NCBI GenBank assembly: GCA_963806935.1
Contig: CAWEAT010000004.1
Location: 124,001-188,000 of the forward strand
DNA: 64,000 nt
Reading direction: 5' to 3'
DNA from: Roseiarcus sp963806935
GTDB taxonomy: Bacteria > Pseudomonadota > Alphaproteobacteria > Rhizobiales > Beijerinckiaceae
The notes under the pieces were generated by a model that searched no databases, had not been told where the DNA came from, and saw only the letters and a program-made list of their open reading frames with translations. This document shows, piece after piece, positions 34,035-43,136 of the stretch. Within the stretch, counting starts at the first letter, position 1; each line of letters starts with the position of its first letter. A program made the position numbers and the translations under genes.

Positions 34035-35599
34035 ACGCGGCCGTCCCCGCTCCGCCGCTCTACGAGACCATCTCGCCGACGCTGAGATGGCTGCTCACCG
34101 TCTGCATCATGATGGCGACGATCATGCAGGCGCTCGACACGACCATCGCCAATGTCGCGCTGCCCTATATGCAGGGCTCGCTGTCGACGACGCAGGACCA
34201 GATCAACTGGGTCCTCACCTCCTATATCGTCGCCGCCGCGATCATGACCTCGCCGCTGGGGTGGATGGCGACCCGTTTCGGCCGCAAGAAGCTGTTCATC
34301 GTCTGCACCGCCGGTTTCACCGTCGCCTCGATGCTGTGCGGCGTTGCGCTGTCGATCGAGCAGATGGTCGCCTACCGGCTCCTGCAGGGTGTGTTCGGCG
34401 CGGCGCTGGTGCCCCTCTCGCAAGCGGTGATGCTCGACATTTTTCCGCCCGCCCGGCGCGGCTCGGCGATGGCGATCTGGGGCATGGGGGTGATGCTCGG
34501 GCCGATCATGGGGCCGACGCTCGGCGGCTATCTCACCGATTCCTATTCCTGGCGCTGGGTGTTCTTCGTCAACCTGCCGTTCGGCATCCTCACCACCGCC
34601 GGACTGTGGCTCTTCATGAGCGAAACCCCGACCCGGCGCGACGTGCCCTTCTCCTGGTTCGGCTTCCTCAGCCTCTCGCTCGGCATCGGATCGTTGCAGA
34701 TGATGCTCGACCGGGGCGAGCAGCTCGGCTGGTTCGGTTCGACCGAGATCATCGTCGAGGCGATCCTTGCCTGCGTCGGCTTCTACTTCTTTCTCGCCGA
34801 CTGCTTCACCTCAAGGCGGCCGTTCATCACCGTGCGCATTTTCCGCGACTGGAACTTCTCCATCGCGCTGGTCTTCATGTTCCTGATCGGCATCATTCTG
34901 CTCGCGACCATGGCCCTGGTGACGCCGTTCATCCAGAACATGCTCGGCTACCCGGTGCTGTCGAGCGGCTATCTGCTTGGCACACGGGGCATCGGCACGT
35001 TCGTGGCGATGTTCCTGGTCGGGCGCTTGAGCGGCAAGGTCGATGCGCGCATCCTGATCTTCATCGGCCTTGTGCTGGCGACCTCCTCGCTGTGGCTGAT
35101 GGTCGGCTGGTCGCTTGATGTGCCGGCGAGCGTCATCGCCATCAATTCGGTCGCGCAGGGGTTCGGCCTCGGCTTCATCTTCGTGCCGCTGAACACCATC
35201 GCCTTCGCCAGCCTGCCGGGCGAATTGCGCACCGAGGGCGCGGCGCTATGGACGCTCATCCGCAACATCGGCTCGGCGGTTGGCATCTCGATCGTCATCG
35301 CCCGGCTGACCAGCTCGATCACCATGTTCCACAGCCAGCTCGTCGAGCATGTGACGCCGTTCAACGACGCGATGCGAATGCCCAACGCCTCGATGCTGTC
35401 GGGCCACGGATTGCCGAGCCTGGCGATGCTCGAAGGCCTGATCACCCAGCAGGCGGCGGCGATGGCCTATTCGAACGACTTCCTGTTCATGACCTTCATT
35501 TCGCTCTGCGCCTTCCCGCTGCTCGCGCTGATCCGCTCGCCGAAAGCGGTCGCCGCGGCCGCTTCACGAGAGGCGGCGGCGCATGCGGTGATGGACTGA
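34031..35599 (+). CDS. Second EmrB-type MFS drug exporter (DHA2)
   Basis: 522 residues from the ATG at 34031 overlapping the adaptor stop (ATGA). It is a fourteen-span DHA2 protein with QALDTTIANVALPYMQGSLS and GPIMGPTLGGYLTDSYSWRW. It is the third gene of marR-emrA-emrB. Its last 133 bp overlap the convergent metallo-beta-lactamase-fold gene, which is unusual and may reflect an overlong reading frame in that gene. Confidence 0.9.
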   Translation: MNAAVPAPPLYETISPTLRWLLTVCIMMATIMQALDTTIANVALPYMQGSLSTTQDQINWVLTSYIVAAAIMTSPLGWMATRFGRKKLFIVCTAGFTVASMLCGVALSIEQMVAYRLLQGVFGAALVPLSQAVMLDIFPPARRGSAMAIWGMGVMLGPIMGPTLGGYLTDSYSWRWVFFVNLPFGILTTAGLWLFMSETPTRRDVPFSWFGFLSLSLGIGSLQMMLDRGEQLGWFGSTEIIVEAILACVGFYFFLADCFTSRRPFITVRIFRDWNFSIALVFMFLIGIILLATMALVTPFIQNMLGYPVLSSGYLLGTRGIGTFVAMFLVGRLSGKVDARILIFIGLVLATSSLWLMVGWSLDVPASVIAINSVAQGFGLGFIFVPLNTIAFASLPGELRTEGAALWTLIRNIGSAVGISIVIARLTSSITMFHSQLVEHVTPFNDAMRMPNASMLSGHGLPSLAMLEGLITQQAAAMAYSNDFLFMTFISLCAFPLLALIRSPKAVAAAASREAAAHAVMD

Positions 35600-36420
35600 G
35601 GCGCGCCAACCGCCCGCCGCTCCGCGAGCCTCTGCGCGGCCTCCGGATCATGCGCCGGCAGATAGATCGTCGGCCGCGACGCGGCGAATGAGCGGATGGC
35701 CGCGAGCGTCGCCGCCGCCTGGCCTTCGTCCTCGCTCACCCCGTCGACCGCGCCATCAAGCATCGTCGCCTCGCTATAGGAGGCGTCGCCGGCGATGAAG
35801 ACGGTTTTGTCTCCGTCCTCGACGATCACCGAGAAATGATCGGGCGTATGCCCGGGCGTGGCGACGGCGACGATCGCGCCGTCGCCTGTCAGGCGCTTCG
35901 AGCGCGCAAACGGGCCATAGGCGCCGCCGTCGAGGGCAAGAGGCTTCGGATCAAACTGCTTGGGCCAGCGCTGCGGTAGATAGCCGCGCAGCCTGCCGGC
36001 GATACCGGACGCGCGCCGAAGCTCGCCCGGGCTGGCCAGAACTTCGCTGGTCGGAAACGCGCCAAGCCCGCCGTCGTGGTCGATATGCAGATGAGTCAGC
36101 ACGACGCGCCTGACGTCGCCGGATCGAATCCCGATCGCGCGCAATTGCGGCCCCGCCTCCTCATCAGGCTCGATGTCGAAGCGCACCGCATTGCGGAAAT
36201 AGGGATGCCAGCGCGGCAAGCTTTTGTTCGCGGTGCAGGCGCCCGCATCGACAAGGATGACGCCGTCGCGATGCTCGATGGCGTAAACCAGGGTCGGCAG
36301 CCAGGGCGACCACTCGCTGTCGAGCAGCGGCGCGAGGCGGCGCTTCAGCCCATGGCCGCGCCCGACGATCTGGCTTGTCTTGATCCTGACCCGGCCGGTC
36401 TGAATGGCGTGAACGCGCAT
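35467..36420 (-). CDS. Metallo-beta-lactamase-fold hydrolase, lactonase-like
   Basis: 317 residues. The zinc motif THLHIDHDGG (HxHxDH) is followed by a GDASYSEATML Asp and a late His (LPAHDPE), as in N-acyl-homoserine-lactonase-like MBL proteins. It could be a quorum-quenching lactonase or another esterase. The fold is complete by about residue 270; the last 47 residues (after LAERR) are low-complexity and antisense to the efflux gene, so the true C-terminus may be shorter. The DUF4260 gene lies 8 bp upstream, same strand. Confidence 0.8.
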   Translation of the reverse strand: MRVHAIQTGRVRIKTSQIVGRGHGLKRRLAPLLDSEWSPWLPTLVYAIEHRDGVILVDAGACTANKSLPRWHPYFRNAVRFDIEPDEEAGPQLRAIGIRSGDVRRVVLTHLHIDHDGGLGAFPTSEVLASPGELRRASGIAGRLRGYLPQRWPKQFDPKPLALDGGAYGPFARSKRLTGDGAIVAVATPGHTPDHFSVIVEDGDKTVFIAGDASYSEATMLDGAVDGVSEDEGQAAATLAAIRSFAASRPTIYLPAHDPEAAQRLAERRAVGAPQSITACAAASREAAAATAFGERISASSGKAQSEMKVMNRKSFE

Positions 36421-36428
36421 GGGATCGC

Positions 36429-36863
36429 TCAGTTCTTTCCGAAGCGGCCGAGATGGGTGTCGCCGAATCCGCTTCCGTATTTGAGGCCGTAGCCGAGCAT
36501 GCGGTCCATGCCGATGTGGGCGAGCCAGACGAGGCCGATCGCCGTGGCGACGGGCGAGCCGAACGCAAAGGCGGCGACGGCGAACGGCAGCGCCAACGCG
36601 TAGGTGTGGACGAGATTATAGGCGTAAGCGCCCGCTCTCGGCCCGATGAGATAGGGCAGCATCGCCAGATCCGGCGCGAGAATGAGAAGAACGAATAGCG
36701 GCCAGGAGAAGCCAGCGTGGGCGTAGAGCGCCACCGCCGCAGCGAAGGCGGCCGCGCCCTCGAGCCGCAGGATCGCCCGCACGCCAGCCGGCAAGGAGGC
36801 GGAGCCGTGCATGGCCGGCGAGGGCGGGCTCGGATCGGCGAAGCTGTTCAGTGTCGCGGTCAT
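36429..36863 (-). CDS. DUF4260-family membrane protein
   Basis: 144 residues from the ATG at 36863; an upstream extension would run through a repeat. Three to four hydrophobic segments and the motif LVWLAHIGMDRMLGYGLKYG followed by FGDTHLGRFGK match the small DUF4260 membrane family of unknown function. It is in an operon with the MBL-fold gene (8-bp gap) and divergent from the LysR gene at 37019, which may control both. Confidence 0.85.
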   Translation of the reverse strand: MTATLNSFADPSPPSPAMHGSASLPAGVRAILRLEGAAAFAAAVALYAHAGFSWPLFVLLILAPDLAMLPYLIGPRAGAYAYNLVHTYALALPFAVAAFAFGSPVATAIGLVWLAHIGMDRMLGYGLKYGSGFGDTHLGRFGKN

Positions 36864-36898
36864 TTGCACGTCCTCGCAGCGCGGCGCCGGCCGCCAGA

Positions 36899-36951
36899 TT
36901 GTAGGGCGGGGTCGGCGACCCCGCCGGCCGGTTAGCGACCCGGCGCTACAA
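36899..36951. repeat. Palindromic intergenic repeat (TTGTAGGGCGGGG type)
   Basis: Outer arms TTGTAG (36899-36904) and CTACAA (36946-36951) enclose a 10-bp GC hairpin GGCGGGGTCG/CGACCCCGCC (36905-36914, 36916-36925). It resembles dispersed GTAGGGCGGG-type repeats of alphaproteobacteria. It lies in the divergent region between the DUF4260 and LysR genes. Confidence 0.6.
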
Positions 36952-37018
36952 CCCTCAATACGCCCTCCTCGTCTCATGCGGAATTGCATATTTATCTTGA
37001 TCGACTATACATATTTGT

Positions 37019-37930
37019 ATGAGGCGCGAACCCGCCTGGGACGAACTGCGCACCTTCCTGGAGGTCGCGCGTGACGGCACCTTGAGCGGCGCCGCACGGC
37101 GCCTCGGCCTCACCCAGCCGACGGTCGGGCGCCACATCGACGCGCTGGAGGACGCCCTCGGTGTGACCCTGTTCACCCGCTCGCCGCGCGGGCTCACCCC
37201 CACCGCGGCTGCGAACGCGCTTGTCCCCCATAGCGAGGCGATGGCGGCCGCGGCGGCGGCGCTGGCGCGTTCAGGCTCGTCGGCGGCCGCGACCGATCGC
37301 GGCGTCGTGCGCGTCACCGCGAGCGAGATCATGAGCGCGGAGGCGCTGCCGGCGATTTTCGCCGGCTTCCGCGCTCGCCATCCCGGAATCGCGATCGAGC
37401 TTGCGGTCACCAACCGCAATCAGGATCTCGCCCGCGGCGACGCCGACATCGCGGTGCGCATGGTCCGCCCGACCCAGAGCGGGCTCGTCGCCCGCCGCAT
37501 CGGTTCGACGCGCATCAGGCTCTATGCTCATCGCGACTATCTGGCCCGCTTCGGCGAGCCGCGCTCGCTCGCCGACCTCGCAAACCATCGCATGATCGGC
37601 TTCGACCGCGACGACGCGACGTTCCGCGCGGCGGGCGCGCTCGCCAAGACGCTCACGCGCGAGGACTTCGGCTTTCGCTGCGACAGCGACCTCGCCCAGC
37701 TCGCCGCGCTGCGCGCCGGCGTCGGGATCGGGGGCTGTCAGGACGCCATCGCCCGCCGCACGCCCGACCTCGTTCCTGTTCTGCCGAACGCGTTCCAGAT
37801 GGCGCTTGACGTGTGGCTCGTCATGCACCGCGATCTCAAGTCTGAGCCGCGGGTGAGGCTGATGTTCGACTGGCTCGCTGCGGGGCTGACGCACTACGTG
37901 AAGAGGAGGAGTCAAGCTCCTGGGACGTAA
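37019..37930 (+). CDS. LysR-family transcriptional regulator
   Basis: 303 residues with an N-terminal winged helix-turn-helix (LRTFLEVARDGTLSGAARRL, LTQPTVGRHIDALEDALGV) and a substrate-binding-type effector domain. The ATG at 37019 sits at the edge of an AT-rich stretch without a clear ribosome-binding site and may be translated from a very short leader. A quasi-palindrome TACATATTTGTA overlaps just upstream. Divergent orientation points to control of the DUF4260/MBL-fold pair. Confidence 0.9.
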   Translation: MRREPAWDELRTFLEVARDGTLSGAARRLGLTQPTVGRHIDALEDALGVTLFTRSPRGLTPTAAANALVPHSEAMAAAAAALARSGSSAAATDRGVVRVTASEIMSAEALPAIFAGFRARHPGIAIELAVTNRNQDLARGDADIAVRMVRPTQSGLVARRIGSTRIRLYAHRDYLARFGEPRSLADLANHRMIGFDRDDATFRAAGALAKTLTREDFGFRCDSDLAQLAALRAGVGIGGCQDAIARRTPDLVPVLPNAFQMALDVWLVMHRDLKSEPRVRLMFDWLAAGLTHYVKRRSQAPGT

Positions 37931-38049
37931 GATGGAGACGACCATTTCCGGCGCCACCCCTTGCGCGCGGGCGGACCTCCACCCATGATCGCGAGGCGGC
38001 GAACTTGAACGCGGTTGGCGTCAAGTCGTGCCGTACGAGAGGAACACGA

Positions 38050-38358
38050 ATGGCAAGCCTGGTCGTATTGTACAAAACGCCGAAGGACGCAGCCGCGTTC
38101 GACAAATACTACGCCGAGACCCATATCCCGATCGCCAAGAAGATCCCCGGACTCAGGCGTTATGAGATCAGCCGCGGCGATGTGGCTTCGCCGGCAGGAC
38201 CCACCGGCGTTCATCTCGTCGCGATTTTGAGCTTTGACAGCGTGGCGGCGATCCAGAGCGCCTTTGCTTCCCCAGAAGGCCAGGCCGCCGGCGCCGATGT
38301 GCAAAAATTCGCGACCGGCGGAGCCGACATGTTGATGTTCGACCAGGCCCCCGCCTAG
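38050..38358 (+). CDS. EthD-family protein
   Basis: 102 residues from the ATG at 38050 (GAGAGGAAC upstream). EthD proteins are small dimeric alpha/beta-barrel (ferredoxin-like) proteins, named from an ether-degradation operon. YKTPKDAAAFDKYYAETHIP and the LRRYEISRG strand are typical. It lies 119 bp after lysR on the same strand and is convergent with murG. The function is unknown in most members; a role in aromatic or ether metabolism is possible but unsupported here. Confidence 0.85.
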   Translation: MASLVVLYKTPKDAAAFDKYYAETHIPIAKKIPGLRRYEISRGDVASPAGPTGVHLVAILSFDSVAAIQSAFASPEGQAAGADVQKFATGGADMLMFDQAPA

Positions 38359-38389
38359 CGCGTCGTCATCTCCCTCCATCGCGGGCCGC

Positions 38390-39487
38390 TCAAGCCGGCC
38401 CCGCGATCTCCAGCACGACGTCCGCGAGGCGCTCTGCGGCGTCGGGGACGCCGATCGACCTCGCTGCCGCCGCCTGGGCGGCGAGCTTCTCGGGCGCTGC
38501 GAGCGCGCCCCGAAGGATCGCGGCCAGGCGCTCCGGGGTGAACTCGGGCTGCGGTACGACAACCGCGCCGCCCGAAGACGCCAGCGCCGCCGCGTTGGCG
38601 GCCTGGTCCTGGTCGAGCGCGTGCGGGAACGGCACGAGGACCGAAGCCCGGCCGATGACCGCAAGCTCGGAGACGGTCGAGGCGCCGGCGCGGCCGATGA
38701 CGAGATGGGCGGCTGCGATCCGCGCCGGCAGATCGGGGAAGAATTCGGCGATCTCGACCGGAAAGCTCATCCGCGCGCAGGCCGCCGCGACCCGCGAAGA
38801 ATCCTCGCCCCGCGCCTGCTGGGTGAGGCGGATCCATTGCCGCTCGTCGGGGCTCATGAGCGCAATCGCCGCCGGAACCACGTCGGCCATCACCCGCGCG
38901 CCCTGCGAACCGCCGGTCACGAGCACGTTCAGCCGCCGCCCGGCCTGCTCGGGATAGGGAAGCGTCGCCGCGGCGATGACCGAGGGGCGCACCGGATTGC
39001 CGGTCGTGCGCGTCTTCGACTCGATTGCCGGATCGACGCCCTTCAACGGAAATCCGCAAGCGATCAGGTTGACGCGGGAGCTCAGGAATCGGTTGGCCCG
39101 GCCCATCACCGCGTTCTGCTCGTGCAGGACGGTTGGAATCCCGATGAGCCAGGCGGCAAGGAGCGGCGGGACGGTCGGATAGCCGCCAAAGCCCACCACC
39201 GCGCGCGGCTTGACGCGCCTGAGCTTCACCAGCGCGGCCGCGAGCCCGGCGCCAAGCGTGACCGCCGCGCGCGCCTTGGCGAGCGCGCCGGCGTCGGTGG
39301 TCGTCGCGGCCGGAAAGGCGTGAATGGCGCGAGCGGGAAAATCACCGCCGTATTTGAGCGCACGGCTGTCGGTCGCGAGCTCGACTTCCGCTCCACGCTT
39401 CGCGAGCGCCGCCGCCAGAGCCGCCGCGGGGAAGAGATGGCCGCCCGTGCCCCCAGCCGCGAGCAGGACCGGGCGAGCCGAGCTCAT
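38390..39487 (-). CDS. murG: UDP-GlcNAc transferase MurG (lipid II synthesis)
   Basis: 365 residues from the ATG at 39487 overlapping the ftsW stop (ATGA). It adds GlcNAc to lipid I on the cytoplasmic membrane face to make lipid II. AAGGTGGHLFPA at the N-terminus, LHEQNAVMGRANR, TGGSQGARV and VIGRAGASTVSELA match the family. It is the last gene of the cluster here; murC, expected next in related genomes, is absent and an unrelated convergent gene follows. Confidence 0.96.
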   Translation of the reverse strand: MSSARPVLLAAGGTGGHLFPAAALAAALAKRGAEVELATDSRALKYGGDFPARAIHAFPAATTTDAGALAKARAAVTLGAGLAAALVKLRRVKPRAVVGFGGYPTVPPLLAAWLIGIPTVLHEQNAVMGRANRFLSSRVNLIACGFPLKGVDPAIESKTRTTGNPVRPSVIAAATLPYPEQAGRRLNVLVTGGSQGARVMADVVPAAIALMSPDERQWIRLTQQARGEDSSRVAAACARMSFPVEIAEFFPDLPARIAAAHLVIGRAGASTVSELAVIGRASVLVPFPHALDQDQAANAAALASSGGAVVVPQPEFTPERLAAILRGALAAPEKLAAQAAAARSIGVPDAAERLADVVLEIAGPA

Positions 39488-40626
39488 TCCTCGGGCGCGC
39501 CCGGATGGTCGAGATCGGCGGCCGGGCGCTTGCGGGTTGCCGCGATCAGGAAGCCCATGCCGAGGCCGAGCGCGAGCAGCGACGAGCCGCCGTAGGAAAT
39601 GAACGGGAGGGTCATTCCCTTGGCCGGCATGGCCCGCAGGTTGACCGCCATGTTGATCCAGCTCTGGACCCCGAACATGACGGTGAGGCCGCCCGCCGCG
39701 AGCCGGCAAAACGGGTCCGGATTGCGCGAGGCGAGATAGAGCGCCCGCAGCACGATGAAGGCGAAAAACGCGATCAGCGCCATGCAGGCGATCATGCCGA
39801 ATTCCTCGCCGGTCACGGCGAAGACGAAGTCGGTGTGGGCGTCGGGCAGGATGCGCTTATAGACGCCCTCGCCCGGGCCCCGTCCGAACCAGCCGCCCGA
39901 GAGGATGCTCTGAAGAGCGGTGTCGACCTGGAAGGTGTCGACCAGGCCCCCGGTCGAATCGGGATCAAGGAAGCGCAGCACCCGCTCGTGCACGTGGGAC
40001 GACAGTTTGAACACCGCGAAGCCGCCGGCCATGCCGACGCCGCCGACGGCGACCACCCAGAACCAATGCAGGCCGGCGAGGAAGAAGAGCGCGGTCCAGA
40101 CGATCGCGACCAGCATCGTCTGGCCGAAGTCCGGCTCGAGGATGAGCGGCACGATCGCCAGCGGCAGCAAGACGAAGGAGAGGATCTTGGCCCAGATTGC
40201 GGTCGGGCCCTTCCGCCCGCCTTCGGTGAAGGCCCAGGCGCCGAGAACGACGAAGGCGGGCTTGATGAACTCCGACGGCTGGAGGCCGAAGATCCAGCGG
40301 CGCGCCCCCTTGACCTCCGCGCCGAACATCAGCGCGAGAATGATGAGCGCGAACGAGACGATGAACGCCACCAGCGCGGCGCGGCGCATGTGGCGCGGCG
40401 ATAGGAACGAGGTCGCGATCATCAAGGCCGCGGTCGGGACCAGCATCAGCGCCTGCCGGTCGACGAAGTGGAAGGTCGTGAGGTTCAGCCGCTCCGCGAC
40501 CGCGGGGCTCGCCGCAAGCGCCATCACGAGGCCGATCACCATCAGCGCCACGAACGACCCGATCAGCCAACGGTCGGCGGTGCGCATCCAGTCCGCAACC
40601 GGGCCGCGTTCGATTCTCGACACCAT
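39484..40626 (-). CDS. ftsW: FtsW, division SEDS glycosyltransferase
   Basis: 380-residue SEDS-family membrane protein with ten hydrophobic segments. It polymerises lipid II at the septum with FtsI. Signatures include GARRWIFGLQPSEFIKPAFV, EPDFGQTM and MPAKGMTLPFISYGGSSLLA. The ATG at 40626 is 5 bp past the murD stop. The reading frame is open further upstream into a shifted part of murD, but that 821-codon frame is not a real fusion. Confidence 0.95.
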   Translation of the reverse strand: MVSRIERGPVADWMRTADRWLIGSFVALMVIGLVMALAASPAVAERLNLTTFHFVDRQALMLVPTAALMIATSFLSPRHMRRAALVAFIVSFALIILALMFGAEVKGARRWIFGLQPSEFIKPAFVVLGAWAFTEGGRKGPTAIWAKILSFVLLPLAIVPLILEPDFGQTMLVAIVWTALFFLAGLHWFWVVAVGGVGMAGGFAVFKLSSHVHERVLRFLDPDSTGGLVDTFQVDTALQSILSGGWFGRGPGEGVYKRILPDAHTDFVFAVTGEEFGMIACMALIAFFAFIVLRALYLASRNPDPFCRLAAGGLTVMFGVQSWINMAVNLRAMPAKGMTLPFISYGGSSLLALGLGMGFLIAATRKRPAADLDHPGAPEE

Positions 40627-40631
40627 CGGCT

Positions 40632-42058
40632 CTAGGCCTCCTTCTTCGCGCGTGCGCCCGTAACTCCCGCGCGCCGCGCCAGCCATTCGGCGACGGACGC
40701 GCGAAAGGCCTCGCCCCGCGCCTCGAAATTCGCGAATTGATCGAACGACGCGCAGGCCGGCGACAGCAGCACCGCAGGTTCCTGGCCCCGCGAATGCGTC
40801 GCGTCCTCGGCCGCCGCCTCGACCGCTGCGCCGAGCGTCCCTGAGCGAACGAAAGGAACGGCGCCGGCGAGCGTCAGCGCGAATTCGTCGGCGGCCTCGC
40901 CGATCAGGTAGGCTTTGGCGACGCGCGGGAACAACGGCCGGAGCGGCTCGATCCCGCCCGCCTTCGGCCTGCCTCCGAGAATCCAGTGGATATCGCGAAA
41001 CGACATGCAGCGCCTTTTCGGCCGCGTCGGCATTGGTCGCCTTCGAGTCGTTGATGAACAGCACCCGGCCAAGCCGGCCGACCTCTTCCATGCGGTGAGC
41101 AAGTCCAGGAAAGGTGACGAAGGCGCTGGCGATGCGCTCGCGCTCGACGCCGAGCGTCCTCGCGGCGGCGTAGGCGAACGCGGCGTTCTGCCCGTTATGG
41201 GCGCCGCGAAGCGCGCGCGCCGGTTGCAGATCGGCCGCCGGCCCGGCCTCTCCGCGCGCCATCACCCGATGTTCGCTGACCCAGACGTCGGCGAGCGGAG
41301 AATCCTTGCCCGAGACCGCAACGACCCGCGGCGCGCCGGCGCGCGCCCTCAGTCGCGCGTGGATTTCGCGGCAAGGCTCGTCATCGACCCCGACCAGCGC
41401 GACGTCGGAATGGGCGACGAGCCGCTCCTTGATCGCCGCATAGCGTTGAAGGTCGCCATGCCGGTCAAGATGGTCCGGGGTAAGGTTGATGAGGCAGCCG
41501 ACGCTCGGCGCGAGCGAGGGCGCGAGATCGATTTGATAGGACGAGCACTCGACGACATGCGTCCTCCCGGCGGCGGGCGGCGGCAGGTCGAGCACCGGCA
41601 CGCCGATGTTGCCGCCCATCGCCACCTCGCGTCCGGCCTCCTTCAGCACATGGGCGATCAGCGCCGTGGTGGTCGATTTGCCATTGGTGCCGGTGATCGC
41701 GACGAACGGCGCATCGGGCGCCCGCGCCCCGCGCTCGCGGACGAAAAGCTCGATGTCGCCGACGACCGGAACCCCCGCCGCGTCGGCAAGGTTGACCGTC
41801 CAGTGCGGCGCGGGATGGGTCAGCGGGCACGCCGGGGGCAAGCACGAACAACTTGAAGCCGCGCCAGTCGGCCTCGGCGAGATCGACGAGCGCAATTCCC
41901 GCAGCCGAAGCGCGTTCGCGGGCGGCGGGGCTGTCGTCCCAGGCTGCAACCTCGGCGCCGCCGTCGACCAGCGCCCGCGCCGTCGACAGTCCCGAGCCGC
42001 CGAGGCCGAACAGGGCGACGCTCTGGCCGCGCATGGTCTCGACCGGCGTCATCGTCAC
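40632..42058 (-). CDS. murD: MurD, UDP-MurNAc-L-Ala D-Glu ligase, frame interrupted twice
   Basis: Essential ATP-dependent ligase adding D-Glu to UDP-MurNAc-L-Ala. The N-terminal part (VALFGLGGSGLSTARAL to LFVLAPGVP) is in one frame, the middle (LTHPAPHW, ITGTNGKSTTTAL, LFINDSKATNADAAEKAL) in a second, and the end (FRDIHWILGGRPKAGG to the stop at 40632) in a third. One extra base near 41825-41827 (GGG run) and one near 40998-41003 explain both shifts; the 1427-bp span is two over a multiple of three. Corrected length is about 474 residues. All motifs survive, so a working gene with sequence errors is the likely explanation. Confidence 0.93.
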
Positions 42059-43128
42059 CTCAGCTTCAGCGAGGCGAGGCCGATCATCGCGAGCACGAAG
42101 GCGATGATCCAGAACCGCATCACGACCTGCGACTCCGACCAGCCGAGCTGCTCGAAATGATGATGGATCGGCGCCATCTTGAACACGCGCTTGCCGGTGA
42201 GCTTGAACGAGGCCACCTGCACCACGACCGAGAGCGCCTCCATGACGAAGAGGCCGCCGATCACCGCGAGCACGATCTCATGCTTGACCGCAACCGCGAT
42301 CGAGCCGAGCAACCCACCCAGCGCCAGCGATCCGGTGTCCCCCATGAAGATCTGGGCCGGAGGCGCGTTGAACCAAAGGAAGCCGACGCCGGCGCCGATC
42401 AAAGCCCCGCAGACCACCATCAGGTCGCCGGCGAAGGGGACGTGATTGATGAGAAGGTAGTGCGAATAGAGCAGATTGCCGGCGATATAGGCGATGAGCC
42501 CGAGCGTTGCGGCGGCGATCATCACCGGCACGATCGCCAGGCCGTCGAGACCATCGGTCAGATTGACCGCGTTGCCGAAGGCGACGATCACGAACGGGCC
42601 GAACAGCAGGAACGCCCAACCGAAGTCAAACACAAAGCCGGTGACGAACGGCACCGCGAGCGCCGTCGCTCCATTGGCGCCGACCAGCATCATCGCGTAG
42701 CACGCGAGCGCGGCGATGATGTATTCGCCGATGAGGCGGGCGCGGGCTGAGAAGCCGCGATCCGACCGCTTGGTCACCTTCAGATAGTCGTCATAGAAGC
42801 CGATCACGGCGAAACCGGCGGTGACGAACAGGACGATCCACACATACGGGCTCTCGAGATTGGCCCACAGCAGCGCGGAGACGAAGAGGCCGAACAGGAT
42901 CATGAGGCCGCCCATGGTCGGCGTGCCCTTTTTCATGAGGATGTGGGAGGGCGGGCCATCCGCCCGGATCGGCTGCCCCCCGTGCTGTTTAAGCCGCAGC
43001 GCGGCGATGATCGTCGGACCGAAGAAAAAGACGAGAAAGAGCCCGGTCGCCGCGGCGCCGAGCGTACGGAATGTGAGATAGCGGAAGAGGTGGAAGACGC
43101 CCGGGAGCTCGGACAGCCAGGTCAGCAT
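42055..43128 (-). CDS. mraY: Phospho-MurNAc-pentapeptide transferase MraY (lipid I synthesis)
   Basis: 357-residue polytopic membrane enzyme that transfers phospho-MurNAc-pentapeptide to undecaprenyl phosphate. KKGTPTMGGLMI, AFGNAVNLTDGLDGLAI with its Asp cluster, FMGDTGSLALGG and PIHHHFEQLGW are diagnostic. It overlaps murD by 4 bp (ATGA) and starts 8 bp after the murF stop. Confidence 0.97.
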   Translation of the reverse strand: MLTWLSELPGVFHLFRYLTFRTLGAAATGLFLVFFFGPTIIAALRLKQHGGQPIRADGPPSHILMKKGTPTMGGLMILFGLFVSALLWANLESPYVWIVLFVTAGFAVIGFYDDYLKVTKRSDRGFSARARLIGEYIIAALACYAMMLVGANGATALAVPFVTGFVFDFGWAFLLFGPFVIVAFGNAVNLTDGLDGLAIVPVMIAAATLGLIAYIAGNLLYSHYLLINHVPFAGDLMVVCGALIGAGVGFLWFNAPPAQIFMGDTGSLALGGLLGSIAVAVKHEIVLAVIGGLFVMEALSVVVQVASFKLTGKRVFKMAPIHHHFEQLGWSESQVVMRFWIIAFVLAMIGLASLKLR

Positions 43129-43136
43129 CGAACGTC

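Noticed and set aside
39484..41949. An 821-codon frame that looks like a MurD-FtsW fusion
   Set aside because: It arises because one murD frameshift puts the middle of murD in frame with ftsW. Both proteins have proper ends of their own: a murD stop at 40632 and an ftsW start at 40626.
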